This document shows, in pieces, positions 1-6,180 of a stretch of 27,124 nt of DNA; the stretch's first letter is position 1, and each line of letters starts with the position of its first letter. Below the pieces are notes generated by a model that worked only from the letters and a program-made list of their open reading frames with translations, was not told where the DNA came from and ran no database searches. A program made the position numbers and the translations under genes. Source of the stretch: a virus; the IMG/VR virus record IMGVR_UViG_3300030331_000171, positions 1 to 27,124 of that record; one strand, given 5' to 3'.

Positions 1-485
1 TCCTTTGCATAGTTAATTAAAAGCCATTCATAAAGTTTTACAGGTTTTTGTGTTGGATGTATTCTAATTTCTTTGTTTTTCATATCTTTTTGTAGCATTC
101 CATTCCACCTAAACTTAAAAATTCTAACTGCAGATTTGAAACTTGTATAAGCTAATTCAGCATCTGCAAAACCGCCTGTATTATCTTTATCCCAAACAAT
201 CCAACAACTGCTGTTAAAAGGAAAGATAGATGTAAAATGATTAACACCCCAAATTATCTGATTTTTAGAAACTCTAAATAATTGTTTTTGATATTCTTTA
301 TTTGGTGCTAAATCCCATTCTTTATGATTATGTTTAACACAGCTAAATTTTGCTTTTGCAAGATTTGCACTTCCATATGTATTTTTTTTTAATCCATAAG
401 GAGGGTCAACTATTGCTAAATCAAAATGATTATCTTCATATCTTGACATCAACTCCATATTATCTTCGTTTGTAATATTAATCAT
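1..485 (-). CDS. DNA methyltransferase, N-terminal part (cut by window edge)
   Basis: The open frame starts at the ATG on 485-483 and runs off the left edge, giving 161 codons with no stop. It carries the amino-methyltransferase catalytic motif DPPY at residues 27-30, preceded by hydrophobic FDLAIV. Near the window edge is HPTQKP (about residue 143), typical of the segment before motifs X and I in DNA N6-adenine or N4-cytosine methyltransferases of the IV-TRD-X-I (beta-like) order. The AdoMet-binding FxGxG motif would lie beyond the window and cannot be checked. The ATG overlaps the last 8 bases of the sigma-like gene, which suggests translational coupling. Likely roles are protecting phage DNA from host restriction or marking its own DNA. 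The class is confident; target base and sequence are unknown. Confidence 0.85.
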   Translation of the reverse strand, partial: MINITNEDNMELMSRYEDNHFDLAIVDPPYGLKKNTYGSANLAKAKFSCVKHNHKEWDLAPNKEYQKQLFRVSKNQIIWGVNHFTSIFPFNSSCWIVWDKDNTGGFADAELAYTSFKSAVRIFKFRWNGMLQKDMKNKEIRIHPTQKPVKLYEWLLINYAK

Positions 486-1014
486 TAAATAATTCTATTA
501 GTTCTTTTCTTACTTTGTCTATTGTTGTGTACAAGCTGTTTCTACTTATACCTGTCTTTTCTGCTAGACTATCTAACGTGTTTTTTTCGTAGTAGTATAG
601 TTTGAATATTTCACGATCATACCAGTACATAGTATCTAACGCTGTGTCTATTTGTTCTAGCTTTTGGTAACTCTTAGGTATTTCAATAACTGGTATGTTT
701 TCTAGTTTATAATTAACACTTGTAGTTATATTACAAGTGTCGTCTAGTTTAGTGTAATACTTTTTATATTTGTAGAAGTATTGACTGCGTGGACTATTGA
801 AACTTCTTCTAAGTGCTACTGCACCATATTTAAGTATACCTTTTTTACCGTCTTTGTCGTATATATTTTTAAGTGTGTCTTTATTCATCTGTAAGAAGTA
901 TAGCATAAGTTCTTGTACTACTTCGTTTATCTCGTTTTCATCTGTTGTAAATGCGTATGACATTTCTATAAAATCTTTTCTGCAATCTGCTACTATTTTA
1001 TAAATTTTATTCAC
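478..1014 (-). CDS. Small sigma-70/ECF-like factor
   Basis: A 178-residue protein with the layout of a minimal sigma factor. Residues 15-45 (EINEVVQELMLYFLQM) look like sigma region 2, which in ECF factors has a comparable D/E-rich VQE-x-hydrophobic stretch. Residues 118-176 look like region 4, with a helix-turn-helix around DSLAEKTGISRNSLYTTIDK preceded by a hydrophobic YDREIFKLYYYE helix. Such proteins bind core RNA polymerase and recognise promoter DNA. The gene sits late in the early cluster, overlapping its upstream neighbour by 8 bases and the methyltransferase by 8. It is a natural candidate to recognise the repeated TCTATTATATA motif found before late genes, which is inference. It could instead be a non-sigma HTH regulator, since region 2 is weakly conserved. 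Confidence 0.65.
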   Translation of the reverse strand: MNKIYKIVADCRKDFIEMSYAFTTDENEINEVVQELMLYFLQMNKDTLKNIYDKDGKKGILKYGAVALRRSFNSPRSQYFYKYKKYYTKLDDTCNITTSVNYKLENIPVIEIPKSYQKLEQIDTALDTMYWYDREIFKLYYYEKNTLDSLAEKTGISRNSLYTTIDKVRKELIELFND

Positions 1015-1360
1015 TTGTAGGCTTAATGTCTCTAAGTTTACTAATAACCTCTACAATTATTTCTGATAGTAATAACTGATACGTTCTAAGCTGTGCTATG
1101 TTTCTTTTGTTTTCTATACCTGCAAAAAAACCATTAGTCATAGTTGTTACGTTAATAGGTATAATTAACAAAAAGTCTAGCCAGTTGCCAGTATGAGTTG
1201 TAATCTTATATTCGTTGTGATATTCTATGATACTATCAATAACTTCTAAATAATTAAGGTATTTAGGTTTACTTGCGCATTGTTGAGCAAAACTACATAC
1301 CGTGTCTAAATACTTTTCAATTATTATTTCGTGTTCTTTATTGACGTATATAGGTTTCAC
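1007..1360 (-). CDS. Hypothetical early protein, 117 aa
   Basis: I do not recognise this protein. It is 117 residues, mostly helical in character, with a hydrophobic stretch near the middle (WLDFLLIIPINVTTM) that could be a buried helix or a short membrane segment, and a long C-terminal helix (about 90-112). Cysteines occur only near residues 22-29. It lies between ninG and the sigma-like gene and overlaps the latter by 8 bases, so it belongs to the same early operon. No catalytic motif is visible. The start is the first ATG after a 22-base AT-rich gap. Confidence 0.7.
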   Translation of the reverse strand: MKPIYVNKEHEIIIEKYLDTVCSFAQQCASKPKYLNYLEVIDSIIEYHNEYKITTHTGNWLDFLLIIPINVTTMTNGFFAGIENKRNIAQLRTYQLLLSEIIVEVISKLRDIKPTSE

Positions 1361-1382
1361 GTTTGTAATTTAATTTTATTTT

Positions 1383-1787
1383 TTAATCTAAACCTTTTTC
1401 TTTTTTTAAGTTTTTAACAAGTGTTTTGTAATAAGTAATATTTTCGGTGTATTCTACTCTAGTAATCTTAACTTTGCTTTTACTTAGTAATTCTAAGTCT
1501 TGTGCAGTACCTATACCATAATCTTTGTCTAATTTAAGACCAAATAACCATTGTTCGCCTTGACTAAATATATTACACTTAGCGCATTGTACTTGACAGT
1601 TTTGCTCATTAAATCTTGTAGGTAAAAATTTACGTGATTGAAAATGTCCACATTGTAATTTTTTGTAGTGATCTACCTTACCACAGGTGTAGCATTGTGC
1701 AAGTCCTGTATCAGTTGCTTTACGCAGTCTTATATATAAAGAAAACCATTTGTCTAACTCTTTTTTAAGTTTACTTATTGTTTTCAC
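1383..1787 (-). CDS. ninG: NinG/Rap-like recombination protein
   Basis: A 134-residue protein resembling lambda NinG (Rap), a structure-specific endonuclease of phage recombination. A zinc-binding arrangement is visible: C32-x2-C35, then C46GH48 in CGHFQSR, then R58-F59 followed by C64, C68-x2-C71 and N72 (QCAKCN). The GHF-SR ... RF ... N-QC-CN pattern is the family signature. The C-terminal third is basic and helical. The gene overlaps the upstream 114-aa gene by 17 bases and lies in the replication/recombination cluster, fitting a role in processing recombination intermediates. A NinB-like fragment at the right edge of the window gives the phage a second lambda-nin-type protein. Confidence 0.85.
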   Translation of the reverse strand: MKTISKLKKELDKWFSLYIRLRKATDTGLAQCYTCGKVDHYKKLQCGHFQSRKFLPTRFNEQNCQVQCAKCNIFSQGEQWLFGLKLDKDYGIGTAQDLELLSKSKVKITRVEYTENITYYKTLVKNLKKEKGLD

Positions 1788-2115
1788 TATTTAATAAGTT
1801 CTGTTTATAGTAAGGTACTTTTTCAGGATCAGCACCAAGTGTATGTACTTCGTAATATGCTTCCTGAAGTCTTTTCTTATGTGTCAAGCACCACCTGTAG
1901 AAGGTTCTAATATTTAAAAAACTATCTTTTTCGTCTAGTCTAACACCTAACCTAAATGCTGTGTCTACGTCATCTATTGTTAAACGTCTAAATCTTTTAT
2001 CTGTCTCAAGATCGTAAGCAAATGTTTTAGATAATACTGCAAGTGTTTTGCCGTCTGTCTTATGCCCTAGCTCTATTGCAGTACGTGAGATAATATCGTA
2101 AAGTTTTTCTTTCAT
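1771..2115 (-). CDS. Hypothetical replication-cluster protein, 114 aa
   Basis: A 114-residue helical protein that I cannot assign to a named family. It starts 4 bases inside the end of the winged-helix replication gene and its end overlaps ninG by 17 bases, so it is tightly coupled in the replication operon. Visible features are an N-terminal charged helix, a central stretch (FAYDLETDKRFRRLTIDDV), an aromatic FLNIRTFYRWCLTHKKRL helix, and VPYYKQNLL near the C-terminus. The slot directly after an initiator-like gene is where lambdoid phages encode a helicase loader (P-like). No ATPase motif is present, so that role is only a positional guess. Confidence 0.7.
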   Translation of the reverse strand: MKEKLYDIISRTAIELGHKTDGKTLAVLSKTFAYDLETDKRFRRLTIDDVDTAFRLGVRLDEKDSFLNIRTFYRWCLTHKKRLQEAYYEVHTLGADPEKVPYYKQNLLNSENNK

Positions 2116-2771
2116 AAGTATTGTTTACCCTTTTCGTATTCTTTTAATTGTATGTCTATTTTAGACGTGCTTTTATTGTAGTCTTTGCTACGTTTAGACC
2201 ATGTCTTTAATCGTCTGTTAGTACACCACGTTTTTTGAATCTCGTAGCGCAACTTACCAGTCTTACTAGGTTCTGTCCAATAATCAAAAAATTCTTGTAA
2301 CATATCATTATTATAATCGTAAGAAAAAACTTCGTCCTTAAATATATTAATATTATTATTTATTCTTATTTCTTTATTCTTATTAATAGTTGTTAATTTT
2401 TTTAACTCCAAGTTGTTAAAATTTTTAACATCTAGTTGTTCAATTTTTTGACAACTGAGTAATTTAAGTAACTCATTGTCATTTATTCTAAAGTGTGTTT
2501 TAGCAGGTATACCTTGTATTTTGGTTTCTACTATGTTATGATCTTTGAGTAATTTTAGTGCGTTTCTTTGTTCGTGTGGTGATAGTGTAGTGTCTTCTTG
2601 TATGTTCTTTGCAGTATTAAAAAACCAACGATCTACTAACAAACCGTTGGTCTTAAAATACTCCTCTTTACTAATTAAATCAGCTAAGTAAACTGTGGTC
2701 TTTAAACCTAAGATGAACGCAAGTTTTTTGTTTACTATTAGAAACGCTGAACTGCTTAGTAAATGTTTCAT
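2112..2771 (-). CDS. Phage replication initiator-like winged-helix protein
   Basis: A 219-residue protein with an N-terminal winged-helix domain of the type found in phage replication proteins. Residues about 48-96 contain FFNTAKNIQEDTTLSPHEQR followed by a recognition-type helix and a GIPAKTHFRI wing. A poorly conserved Asn/Lys-rich linker covers about residues 110-150. The C-terminal segment (about 158-197) has FFDYWTEPSKTGKLRYE and WCTNRRLKTWSKR, matching the tail of O-like/replisome organiser proteins. It would bind the phage origin or primosomal DNA and recruit the helicase. It overlaps both neighbours by 4 bases. The linker DNA (about 2335-2400) is an extreme A/T tract and could hold unwinding sequence, but no clear iterons were seen there. 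Confidence 0.75.
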   Translation of the reverse strand: MKHLLSSSAFLIVNKKLAFILGLKTTVYLADLISKEEYFKTNGLLVDRWFFNTAKNIQEDTTLSPHEQRNALKLLKDHNIVETKIQGIPAKTHFRINDNELLKLLSCQKIEQLDVKNFNNLELKKLTTINKNKEIRINNNINIFKDEVFSYDYNNDMLQEFFDYWTEPSKTGKLRYEIQKTWCTNRRLKTWSKRSKDYNKSTSKIDIQLKEYEKGKQYL

Positions 2772-3274
2772 ACAAAAATATTAATGTTATGCTCATAGTT
2801 AATTAAAATTTTCTTTAGTTTTTTAATCGTGTCAATTAAGTTATTAAGATCAGTTTGTAAACTATGCTTAAAACGTTTAGTTTCTACATTTAATTCTATT
2901 TCTTCGTTATCTACTTTTTTAATATCTGACACTTTTAATTTAAGTTGAAACTCTGAAAGTGACATACCATATTCAGCAACGTCTCTATACTCTGTTAAAA
3001 TTTTATTATAAGTGTCTCTATATAAACGCCACGTGTAGTAATATTGGTGGTGCATTTCTTTATAGTGATATATATTAGTACGATCTCTGTTTAAATGTTT
3101 AGCTATTGTTTTATAGTTAATCTCTTCTTCTATTAATGCAATATTAGCTACAGCCACACGCATTACAATATAAGGTTGTTTACGTGAGTTAGAAGTAAAG
3201 TCTTTAACTTTTGTATTACAAACCTCTGATGTAATATTACAAATACGTTGCATTAATCTATCGTCTAAATTCAT
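2768..3274 (-). CDS. DnaA domain IV-like DNA-binding protein
   Basis: A protein of 168 residues if translation begins at the ATG on 3274-3272, two bases after the upstream stop. A longer frame opens at 3337 but would overlap the upstream gene by 61 bases, so the shorter start is preferred. Residues about 10-75 resemble the C-terminal DNA-binding domain of DnaA: an arginine-containing helix (PYIVMRVAVANIALIEE), then INYKTIAKHLNRDRTNIYHY, which matches the helix-turn-helix with its R-D-(H/R)-(S/T)-x-(V/I) DnaA-box recognition region. No AAA+ domain is present. The C-terminal half is a charged, probably coiled helix. It may bind origin sites or act as a DnaA decoy or regulator next to the initiator gene. 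Confidence 0.65.
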   Translation of the reverse strand: MNLDDRLMQRICNITSEVCNTKVKDFTSNSRKQPYIVMRVAVANIALIEEEINYKTIAKHLNRDRTNIYHYKEMHHQYYYTWRLYRDTYNKILTEYRDVAEYGMSLSEFQLKLKVSDIKKVDNEEIELNVETKRFKHSLQTDLNNLIDTIKKLKKILINYEHNINIFV

Positions 3275-3276
3275 AA

Positions 3277-3726
3277 CTAGAAAGGTATTTTGTCGTGTAA
3301 GTTGCTTTTTATTTGTCCTGAAACTATCCACGAGCAAAACATATTAGCCGTTTCTAATATCTCTTCAGGTGAACACTTATCTGCGTTACAATATGCAGTA
3401 GCATTATATAATGCAACCTGTCGTGAAATAACTAACTCTTTTCTGTTGTCCTTTTCTTCCCAGTCTTGTTTAGTCATTTTATCATTGTTTTTAACGTAAT
3501 TGTTGTATTCTTCTCGCATAGGACTAACTGATTTTGCTTTTGTAAACTCGTGCTGTCCTAAGTCACCTGTAAACTCGTATGTTAATTCATAACCTACTTC
3601 TTGTTTCTTTGTTTTACCAATGTCTAATTTATCTCCGTTTTCCATAATTAGTTTGTGGTAAAGAACTTTATATTGTCCGTAAGGTTCGCCTACGTTTACC
3701 ACTTCTTTAATTTTGCTTGTTTTCAT
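3277..3726 (-). CDS. Possible single-stranded DNA-binding protein
   Basis: A 149-residue protein. The N-terminal 70 residues are beta-rich (GQYKVLYHKLIMENGDKLDIG, then VGYELTYEFTGDLGQHEFTKAKSV), consistent with a small OB-like barrel. The protein ends in DKIPF, close to the acidic-IPF tip that bacterial SSB uses to recruit partner proteins. The middle is charged and helical, with a cysteine-containing CNADKCSPEEI segment. It is encoded immediately before the DnaA-like and initiator-like genes, where an SSB would fit. The classic SSB core motifs are not obvious, so this is a reasoned guess from fold character, tail and context, not a firm family match. Confidence 0.45.
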   Translation of the reverse strand: MKTSKIKEVVNVGEPYGQYKVLYHKLIMENGDKLDIGKTKKQEVGYELTYEFTGDLGQHEFTKAKSVSPMREEYNNYVKNNDKMTKQDWEEKDNRKELVISRQVALYNATAYCNADKCSPEEILETANMFCSWIVSGQIKSNLHDKIPF

Positions 3727-3745
3727 AATATTAAATTTAAAATTG

Positions 3746-3764
3746 CCTACGTTAAAGGTGTAGG
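3746..3764 (-). terminator. Weak hairpin after the 95-aa gene
   Basis: On the minus strand CCTAC and GTAGG can pair around a 9-base loop (ACCTTTAAC), followed by CAATTTTAAATTT. It lies just past the stop of the 95-aa gene and before the SSB-like gene. The stem is only 5 bp and the T-tract is broken, so it might be a weak attenuator or mean nothing. Confidence 0.2.
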
Positions 3765-3765
3765 T

Positions 3766-4053
3766 TTACCTTATAATGATTGCTAACGCTTTATCGTTAT
3801 TGTTTTTGTGCATATCTAAATAAAAGTCACGCTTTTCACTATTTTGTAGATCATATTCGTAAACACCTCGCATTTCCCAGTCTTGAGTTGCTCTGTATTC
3901 TTCTATTTGTTTTTCTGTACCTATTAGTCTTACATAGTTTGCAAAACCTATATCGTTATAGTATTCGTTAGTAGCTGCGTCTTGTCTCTGTACACCTACT
4001 TGCACACCTTGTTTTAGTAGGTAGTCTTCAGCTATTATTGTTATATCATCCAT
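3766..4053 (-). CDS. Hypothetical early protein, 95 aa
   Basis: I do not recognise this protein. It is 95 residues, charged and mixed alpha/beta in character, with acidic and aromatic runs (QDAATNEYYNDIGFANY, ATQDWEMRGVYEYDL) and a hydrophobic C-terminus (KALAIIIR). No transmembrane segment, signal peptide or catalytic motif is visible. Its start overlaps the end of the upstream membrane-protein gene by 13 bases in another frame, placing it in the early operon. Small unknown early genes in this position often act on host functions, but nothing in the sequence says which. Confidence 0.65.
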   Translation of the reverse strand: MDDITIIAEDYLLKQGVQVGVQRQDAATNEYYNDIGFANYVRLIGTEKQIEEYRATQDWEMRGVYEYDLQNSEKRDFYLDMHKNNNDKALAIIIR

Positions 4054-4301
4054 AGGTCTTGTATTAATTTAGTTACTAAATATCCTAACAGAAACATAAG
4101 CGTAAACATAACAAACTTGTAGTCGTATTTATCCATAAATCTGTAAAATTTATTTTTGTAAAATGTTTCTATACGATAAACAGGTTTAGAAAAAGTATGA
4201 TTGCTATTTGCTCTAAAGAACCTGTCAAGTTCGTCTGTTGTTAGATTTCTAGCAACCATATTGCCTGTATCTTTGTGGTATATATTGTGTAAAGTTTCCA
4301 T
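4041..4301 (-). CDS. Small tail-anchored membrane protein, 86 aa
   Basis: An 86-residue unknown protein whose C-terminus holds one clear transmembrane helix at about residues 63-80 (KFVMFTLMFLLGYLVTKLI). The N-terminal 60 residues are charged and aromatic and would face the cytoplasm by the positive-inside rule, since KNKFYRFMDKYDYK precedes the helix. It is the second gene after the candidate early promoter. No holin-like second helix is present. It might modify the host membrane early in infection, for example in superinfection exclusion; that is speculation from topology and position. Confidence 0.65.
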   Translation of the reverse strand: METLHNIYHKDTGNMVARNLTTDELDRFFRANSNHTFSKPVYRIETFYKNKFYRFMDKYDYKFVMFTLMFLLGYLVTKLIQDLWMI

Positions 4302-4303
4302 AG

Positions 4304-4492
4304 TTATAATTTTGTAGTTTCTAATAATTTGTATAGTTTTTCTCTTAATTCTATATATTGCAATTTATAAATCTCGTTGTTTTTCCTTAGTCTTGCATTA
4401 TCTCTTTTGTACTCCTGTAATTCTTGTACAAGGTCATCTTGTGTAAGTTGTAACGGAGTATTAATACTGTTTTTTGGTATATAAGTTTCCAT
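4304..4492 (-). CDS. Small coiled-coil early protein, 62 aa
   Basis: A 62-residue hydrophilic protein whose residues about 17-60 form a heptad-like helix (LVQELQEYKRDNARLRKNN, then YIELREKLYKLLE), suggesting a short dimeric coiled coil. It is the first gene of the early cluster, about 15-20 bases downstream of the start expected from the candidate promoter at 4514-4545. It shares the opening Met-Glu-Thr with the next gene, though the rest is unrelated. Function unknown. Confidence 0.6.
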   Translation of the reverse strand: METYIPKNSINTPLQLTQDDLVQELQEYKRDNARLRKNNEIYKLQYIELREKLYKLLETTKL

Positions 4493-4513
4493 AATTATTT
4501 TTGTTTTATGGTG

Positions 4514-4545
4514 CTAATTTACAATAATCTAAATTAGTTATCAAA
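4514..4545 (-). promoter_or_regulatory. Candidate Bacteroidetes-type early promoter
   Basis: In the 88-base gap before the early genes the minus strand reads TTTG (4545-4542), then 20 bases, then TAAATTAG (4521-4514). This fits the Bacteroidetes sigma-A consensus TTTG (-33) and TAnnTTTG (-7) with one mismatch and suitable spacing. The expected transcription start is near 4507, giving a leader of about 15 bases before the ATG at 4492. It would drive the replication operon with host polymerase. Reporter or RNA end data are lacking, and AT-rich DNA yields chance matches. Confidence 0.5.
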
Positions 4546-4580
4546 TTATTTTGTGTAAAAGTTATTAACAGATAGTTTGT

Positions 4581-5306
4581 TTATAACTCCATTAAGAGAT
4601 TGAGAGGTGTTTTACCGTTGTTAAGAATTACTGCACACCCTATTGCAGGTTTCTTACCATACTTAGCGTAAGCCATAGCGTAAGAATCGTGATCTATACC
4701 ACAACCTACTTGCGTACCGTATACTCTAAATTTTTTACCTACATAGTGTTCTGTGTATGCTTGTGTGTGTAAATGTCCTTGTACTGTGTTCATCATATCT
4801 GCACGGCATTTAGTACGAGCTGTGCCACCTTCACCATGTATATATTGTACGTTGTCTTGTTCGTATCGTTCTACAAAATCCCAGTTAGGTACTTCTAAAA
4901 CTTCTTTGTAGCTTCTAATCCATTTAGAAGGTATTGCGCTTGTCTGTGCTTTACGCATAACCATTCTATCGTGATTACCAATAATAACTTTAGTGCCTTT
5001 TTCGTTAAATACATTGTACCACCTTTGTATGCGTTGTATAGCTAATTCTAGCTCGTCTAAGCCGCCTAAACCATCTGCACTAGTTTCGTGATAAGAACTA
5101 TAGTGATTATCTATTATATCGCCTATAAATACTGTCTGTGTACAGTTGTACTTTTTGTATTGTTCAATACAGAAGTCAAGGTATGCGTCTAAACCAAAAG
5201 GTTCGTGTAAATCACCAATGACTAATACGTTTCTAGTTTGTTCAGAACGCATACGCATTAAAACTTCTATTTCGTGTGGTTTTAGTCTGAATCTATTGGA
5301 CTGCAC
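4581..5306 (-). CDS. Calcineurin-like metallophosphoesterase
   Basis: A 241-residue protein carrying the full metallophosphoesterase motif set in order: GDLHEP (D32, H34), GDIIDNH (D63, D66), GNHDR (N111, H112, D113), YIHGEG (H157) and GHLH (H178, H180). These coordinate two metal ions and hydrolyse phosphomono- or diesters. The substrate cannot be told from sequence; DNA ends, cyclic nucleotides or a host phosphoester are possible. The length is close to one catalytic domain with a short N-terminal helix. It overlaps the upstream small membrane-protein gene by 14 bases and is the last gene before the early promoter, so it is probably transcribed with the lysis/late genes. Confidence 0.88.
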   Translation of the reverse strand: MQSNRFRLKPHEIEVLMRMRSEQTRNVLVIGDLHEPFGLDAYLDFCIEQYKKYNCTQTVFIGDIIDNHYSSYHETSADGLGGLDELELAIQRIQRWYNVFNEKGTKVIIGNHDRMVMRKAQTSAIPSKWIRSYKEVLEVPNWDFVERYEQDNVQYIHGEGGTARTKCRADMMNTVQGHLHTQAYTEHYVGKKFRVYGTQVGCGIDHDSYAMAYAKYGKKPAIGCAVILNNGKTPLNLLMEL

Positions 5307-5484
5307 CCTTACCTAAGTCTGCTACGCCTTGCGCACCTGTTAGAGTGACTAAAGCCCAAAATATCTCACTTACTGCGTCTTCTGTAACACCTAATGCTCT
5401 AGCGACTGCAGGTATTACTATTGCAGCTATTGTAAACCATACTTTTTTTGACTTTAAAATTGTCATAATTAAATATTCTTTCAT
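5293..5484 (-). CDS. Small membrane protein, holin-like
   Basis: A 63-residue protein with a hydrophobic helix at about residues 15-30 (VWFTIAAIVIPAVARAL) and a second, weaker one at about 38-50 (VSEIFWALVTLTGAQ), preceded by a basic KSKK. Position right after the M15 endolysin gene makes a holin or lysis-accessory role plausible. A second ATG at 5466 would give a 57-residue form beginning MTILKSKK; dual starts are known in holin/antiholin pairs such as lambda S. Another small membrane ORF (5961-6116) competes for the holin label. Confidence 0.6.
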   Translation of the reverse strand: MKEYLIMTILKSKKVWFTIAAIVIPAVARALGVTEDAVSEIFWALVTLTGAQGVADLGKGAVQ

Positions 5485-5499
5485 AATAAAAATTTAAGG

Positions 5500-5874
5500 T
5501 TAATAATCGTATGTCCAAATAACGTTCTGATCTTTTATAGTATCTACGTCACAATGTATAAATGTTTTACCAATACCTATTCTATTTATACCTACGGACA
5601 TCAATGAATTTACTAATAGGTATCTCTCTCTACTTCCGTTATATGCTATGTCTGCTGCTAGTCCTTTTTTGTGTGAACTACCCACACGTGCTTTTATAAC
5701 GTAATCGTTATAGTGTTCGGTTCTATATCCTGATGTTATTTTAAATATCATTTGACCGTCTACTATATCTCGTGCTTTGTCTAATAGTGCTACAAATTCT
5801 CTATTCATTTGCAAACCACTATCAGGTTCGTCAGGACTTGCGAACTCTTGTAAGTTAAAATACTTGTATGTCAT
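5500..5874 (-). CDS. M15-family peptidase endolysin
   Basis: A 124-residue protein of the peptidase M15 (D-Ala-D-Ala carboxypeptidase-like) fold. Visible signatures are SGYRT (48-52), SSHKKGLAADI with H68 and D75, and FIHCDVD with H107 and D109; H68, D75 and H107 would bind the catalytic zinc. The opening (YFNLQEFASPD) is also typical of these phage domains. It would cleave peptidoglycan stem peptides for host lysis. There is no signal peptide, so release should depend on a holin. The ATG lies in a TAATG overlap with the tiny lysine-rich ORF upstream. Confidence 0.9.
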   Translation of the reverse strand: MTYKYFNLQEFASPDEPDSGLQMNREFVALLDKARDIVDGQMIFKITSGYRTEHYNDYVIKARVGSSHKKGLAADIAYNGSRERYLLVNSLMSVGINRIGIGKTFIHCDVDTIKDQNVIWTYDY

Positions 5875-5933
5875 TACATACGTTTCTTTTTCTTCTTCTT
5901 TGTTTTCTTTTTTGTTGGATAGTGATATGGCAT
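5874..5933 (-). CDS. Tiny lysine-rich ORF, 19 aa
   Basis: A 20-codon frame encoding MPYHYPTKKK followed by a run of Lys, Thr and Arg. Its stop overlaps the endolysin start (TAATG), and its own ATG overlaps the stop of another tiny lysine-rich frame in the same way. Very short MPY- or MPG-type lysine-rich peptides occur in some marine phage genomes, to my recollection. It may be a real peptide or a translated leader keeping ribosomes moving into the endolysin gene. The A-rich DNA makes Lys codons likely by chance, so confidence is low. Confidence 0.35.
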   Translation of the reverse strand: MPYHYPTKKKTKKKKKKRM

Positions 5934-5971
5934 TATTTTTTCTTTTTTTTCTTTTTGTGTTTACCTGGCAT
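5933..5971 (-). CDS. Tiny lysine-rich ORF, 12 aa
   Basis: A 13-codon frame, Met-Pro-Gly-Lys-His followed only by lysines. It begins inside the last codons of the small membrane ORF (5961-6116) and ends in a TAATG overlap with the next tiny ORF. It looks like a link in a translational-coupling chain or a decayed copy of the 19-aa ORF (both start Met-Pro). It is too short to claim as a protein on sequence alone. Confidence 0.22.
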   Translation of the reverse strand: MPGKHKKKKKKK

Positions 5972-6116
5972 TGAATTTTGTGAATTTATATATTGTAAAT
6001 GTTATAGCTAAGATTAGAGACACAAATGTAAGTACCTCATTAACCTGTGCTACGCTAACTCCTATTGCACTAACGTTTGCTAGTCCTACCTGTGCCGTGT
6101 CTTTTATCTCGTTCAT
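5961..6116 (-). CDS. Candidate holin, 51 aa
   Basis: A 51-codon frame starting at the ATG on 6116-6114. The protein has an amphipathic first half (EIKDTAQVGLANVSAIGVSV), one strong transmembrane helix at about residues 29-45 (LTFVSLILAITFTIYKF) and a short basic tail. This layout, short with a hydrophobic helix and Lys/Arg tail just before an endolysin gene, is what small phage holins show. The start is preceded by A-rich sequence (TTTAAAAA). It overlaps the 36-aa ORF in another frame by 47 bases, so probably only one of the two is strongly translated; this one is the better candidate. Confidence 0.6.
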   Translation of the reverse strand: MNEIKDTAQVGLANVSAIGVSVAQVNEVLTFVSLILAITFTIYKFTKFNAR

Positions 6117-6180
6117 TTTTTAAATAGCTTTTTAGTGCTTTCTCGTTTTTTGGTTTAGGTTTGTAATATTTTCTACTCAT
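6070..6180 (-). CDS. Small basic ORF, 36 aa
   Basis: A 36-codon frame whose ATG overlaps the stop of the connector-like gene (ATGAGTAG), a common coupling arrangement in this genome. The peptide is very basic (MSRKYYKPKPKNEKALKSYL then KNERDKRHGTGRTSKR) with no hydrophobic segment. It might bind nucleic acid or be a leader to the downstream membrane ORF, which begins inside it in another frame. No family recognised; it may be non-functional. Confidence 0.35.
   Translation of the reverse strand: MSRKYYKPKPKNEKALKSYLKNERDKRHGTGRTSKR

Noticed and set aside
2335-2400. Very A/T-rich tract as a replication origin
   Set aside because: It encodes the Asn/Lys/Ile-rich linker of the initiator and shows no clear iterons or repeated boxes by eye. 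It stays a weak possibility only.
3275-3337. Extended N-terminus of the DnaA-like protein from the ATG at 3337
   Set aside because: It would overlap the SSB-like gene by 61 bases; the ATG at 3274, two bases after that gene's stop, is more natural.
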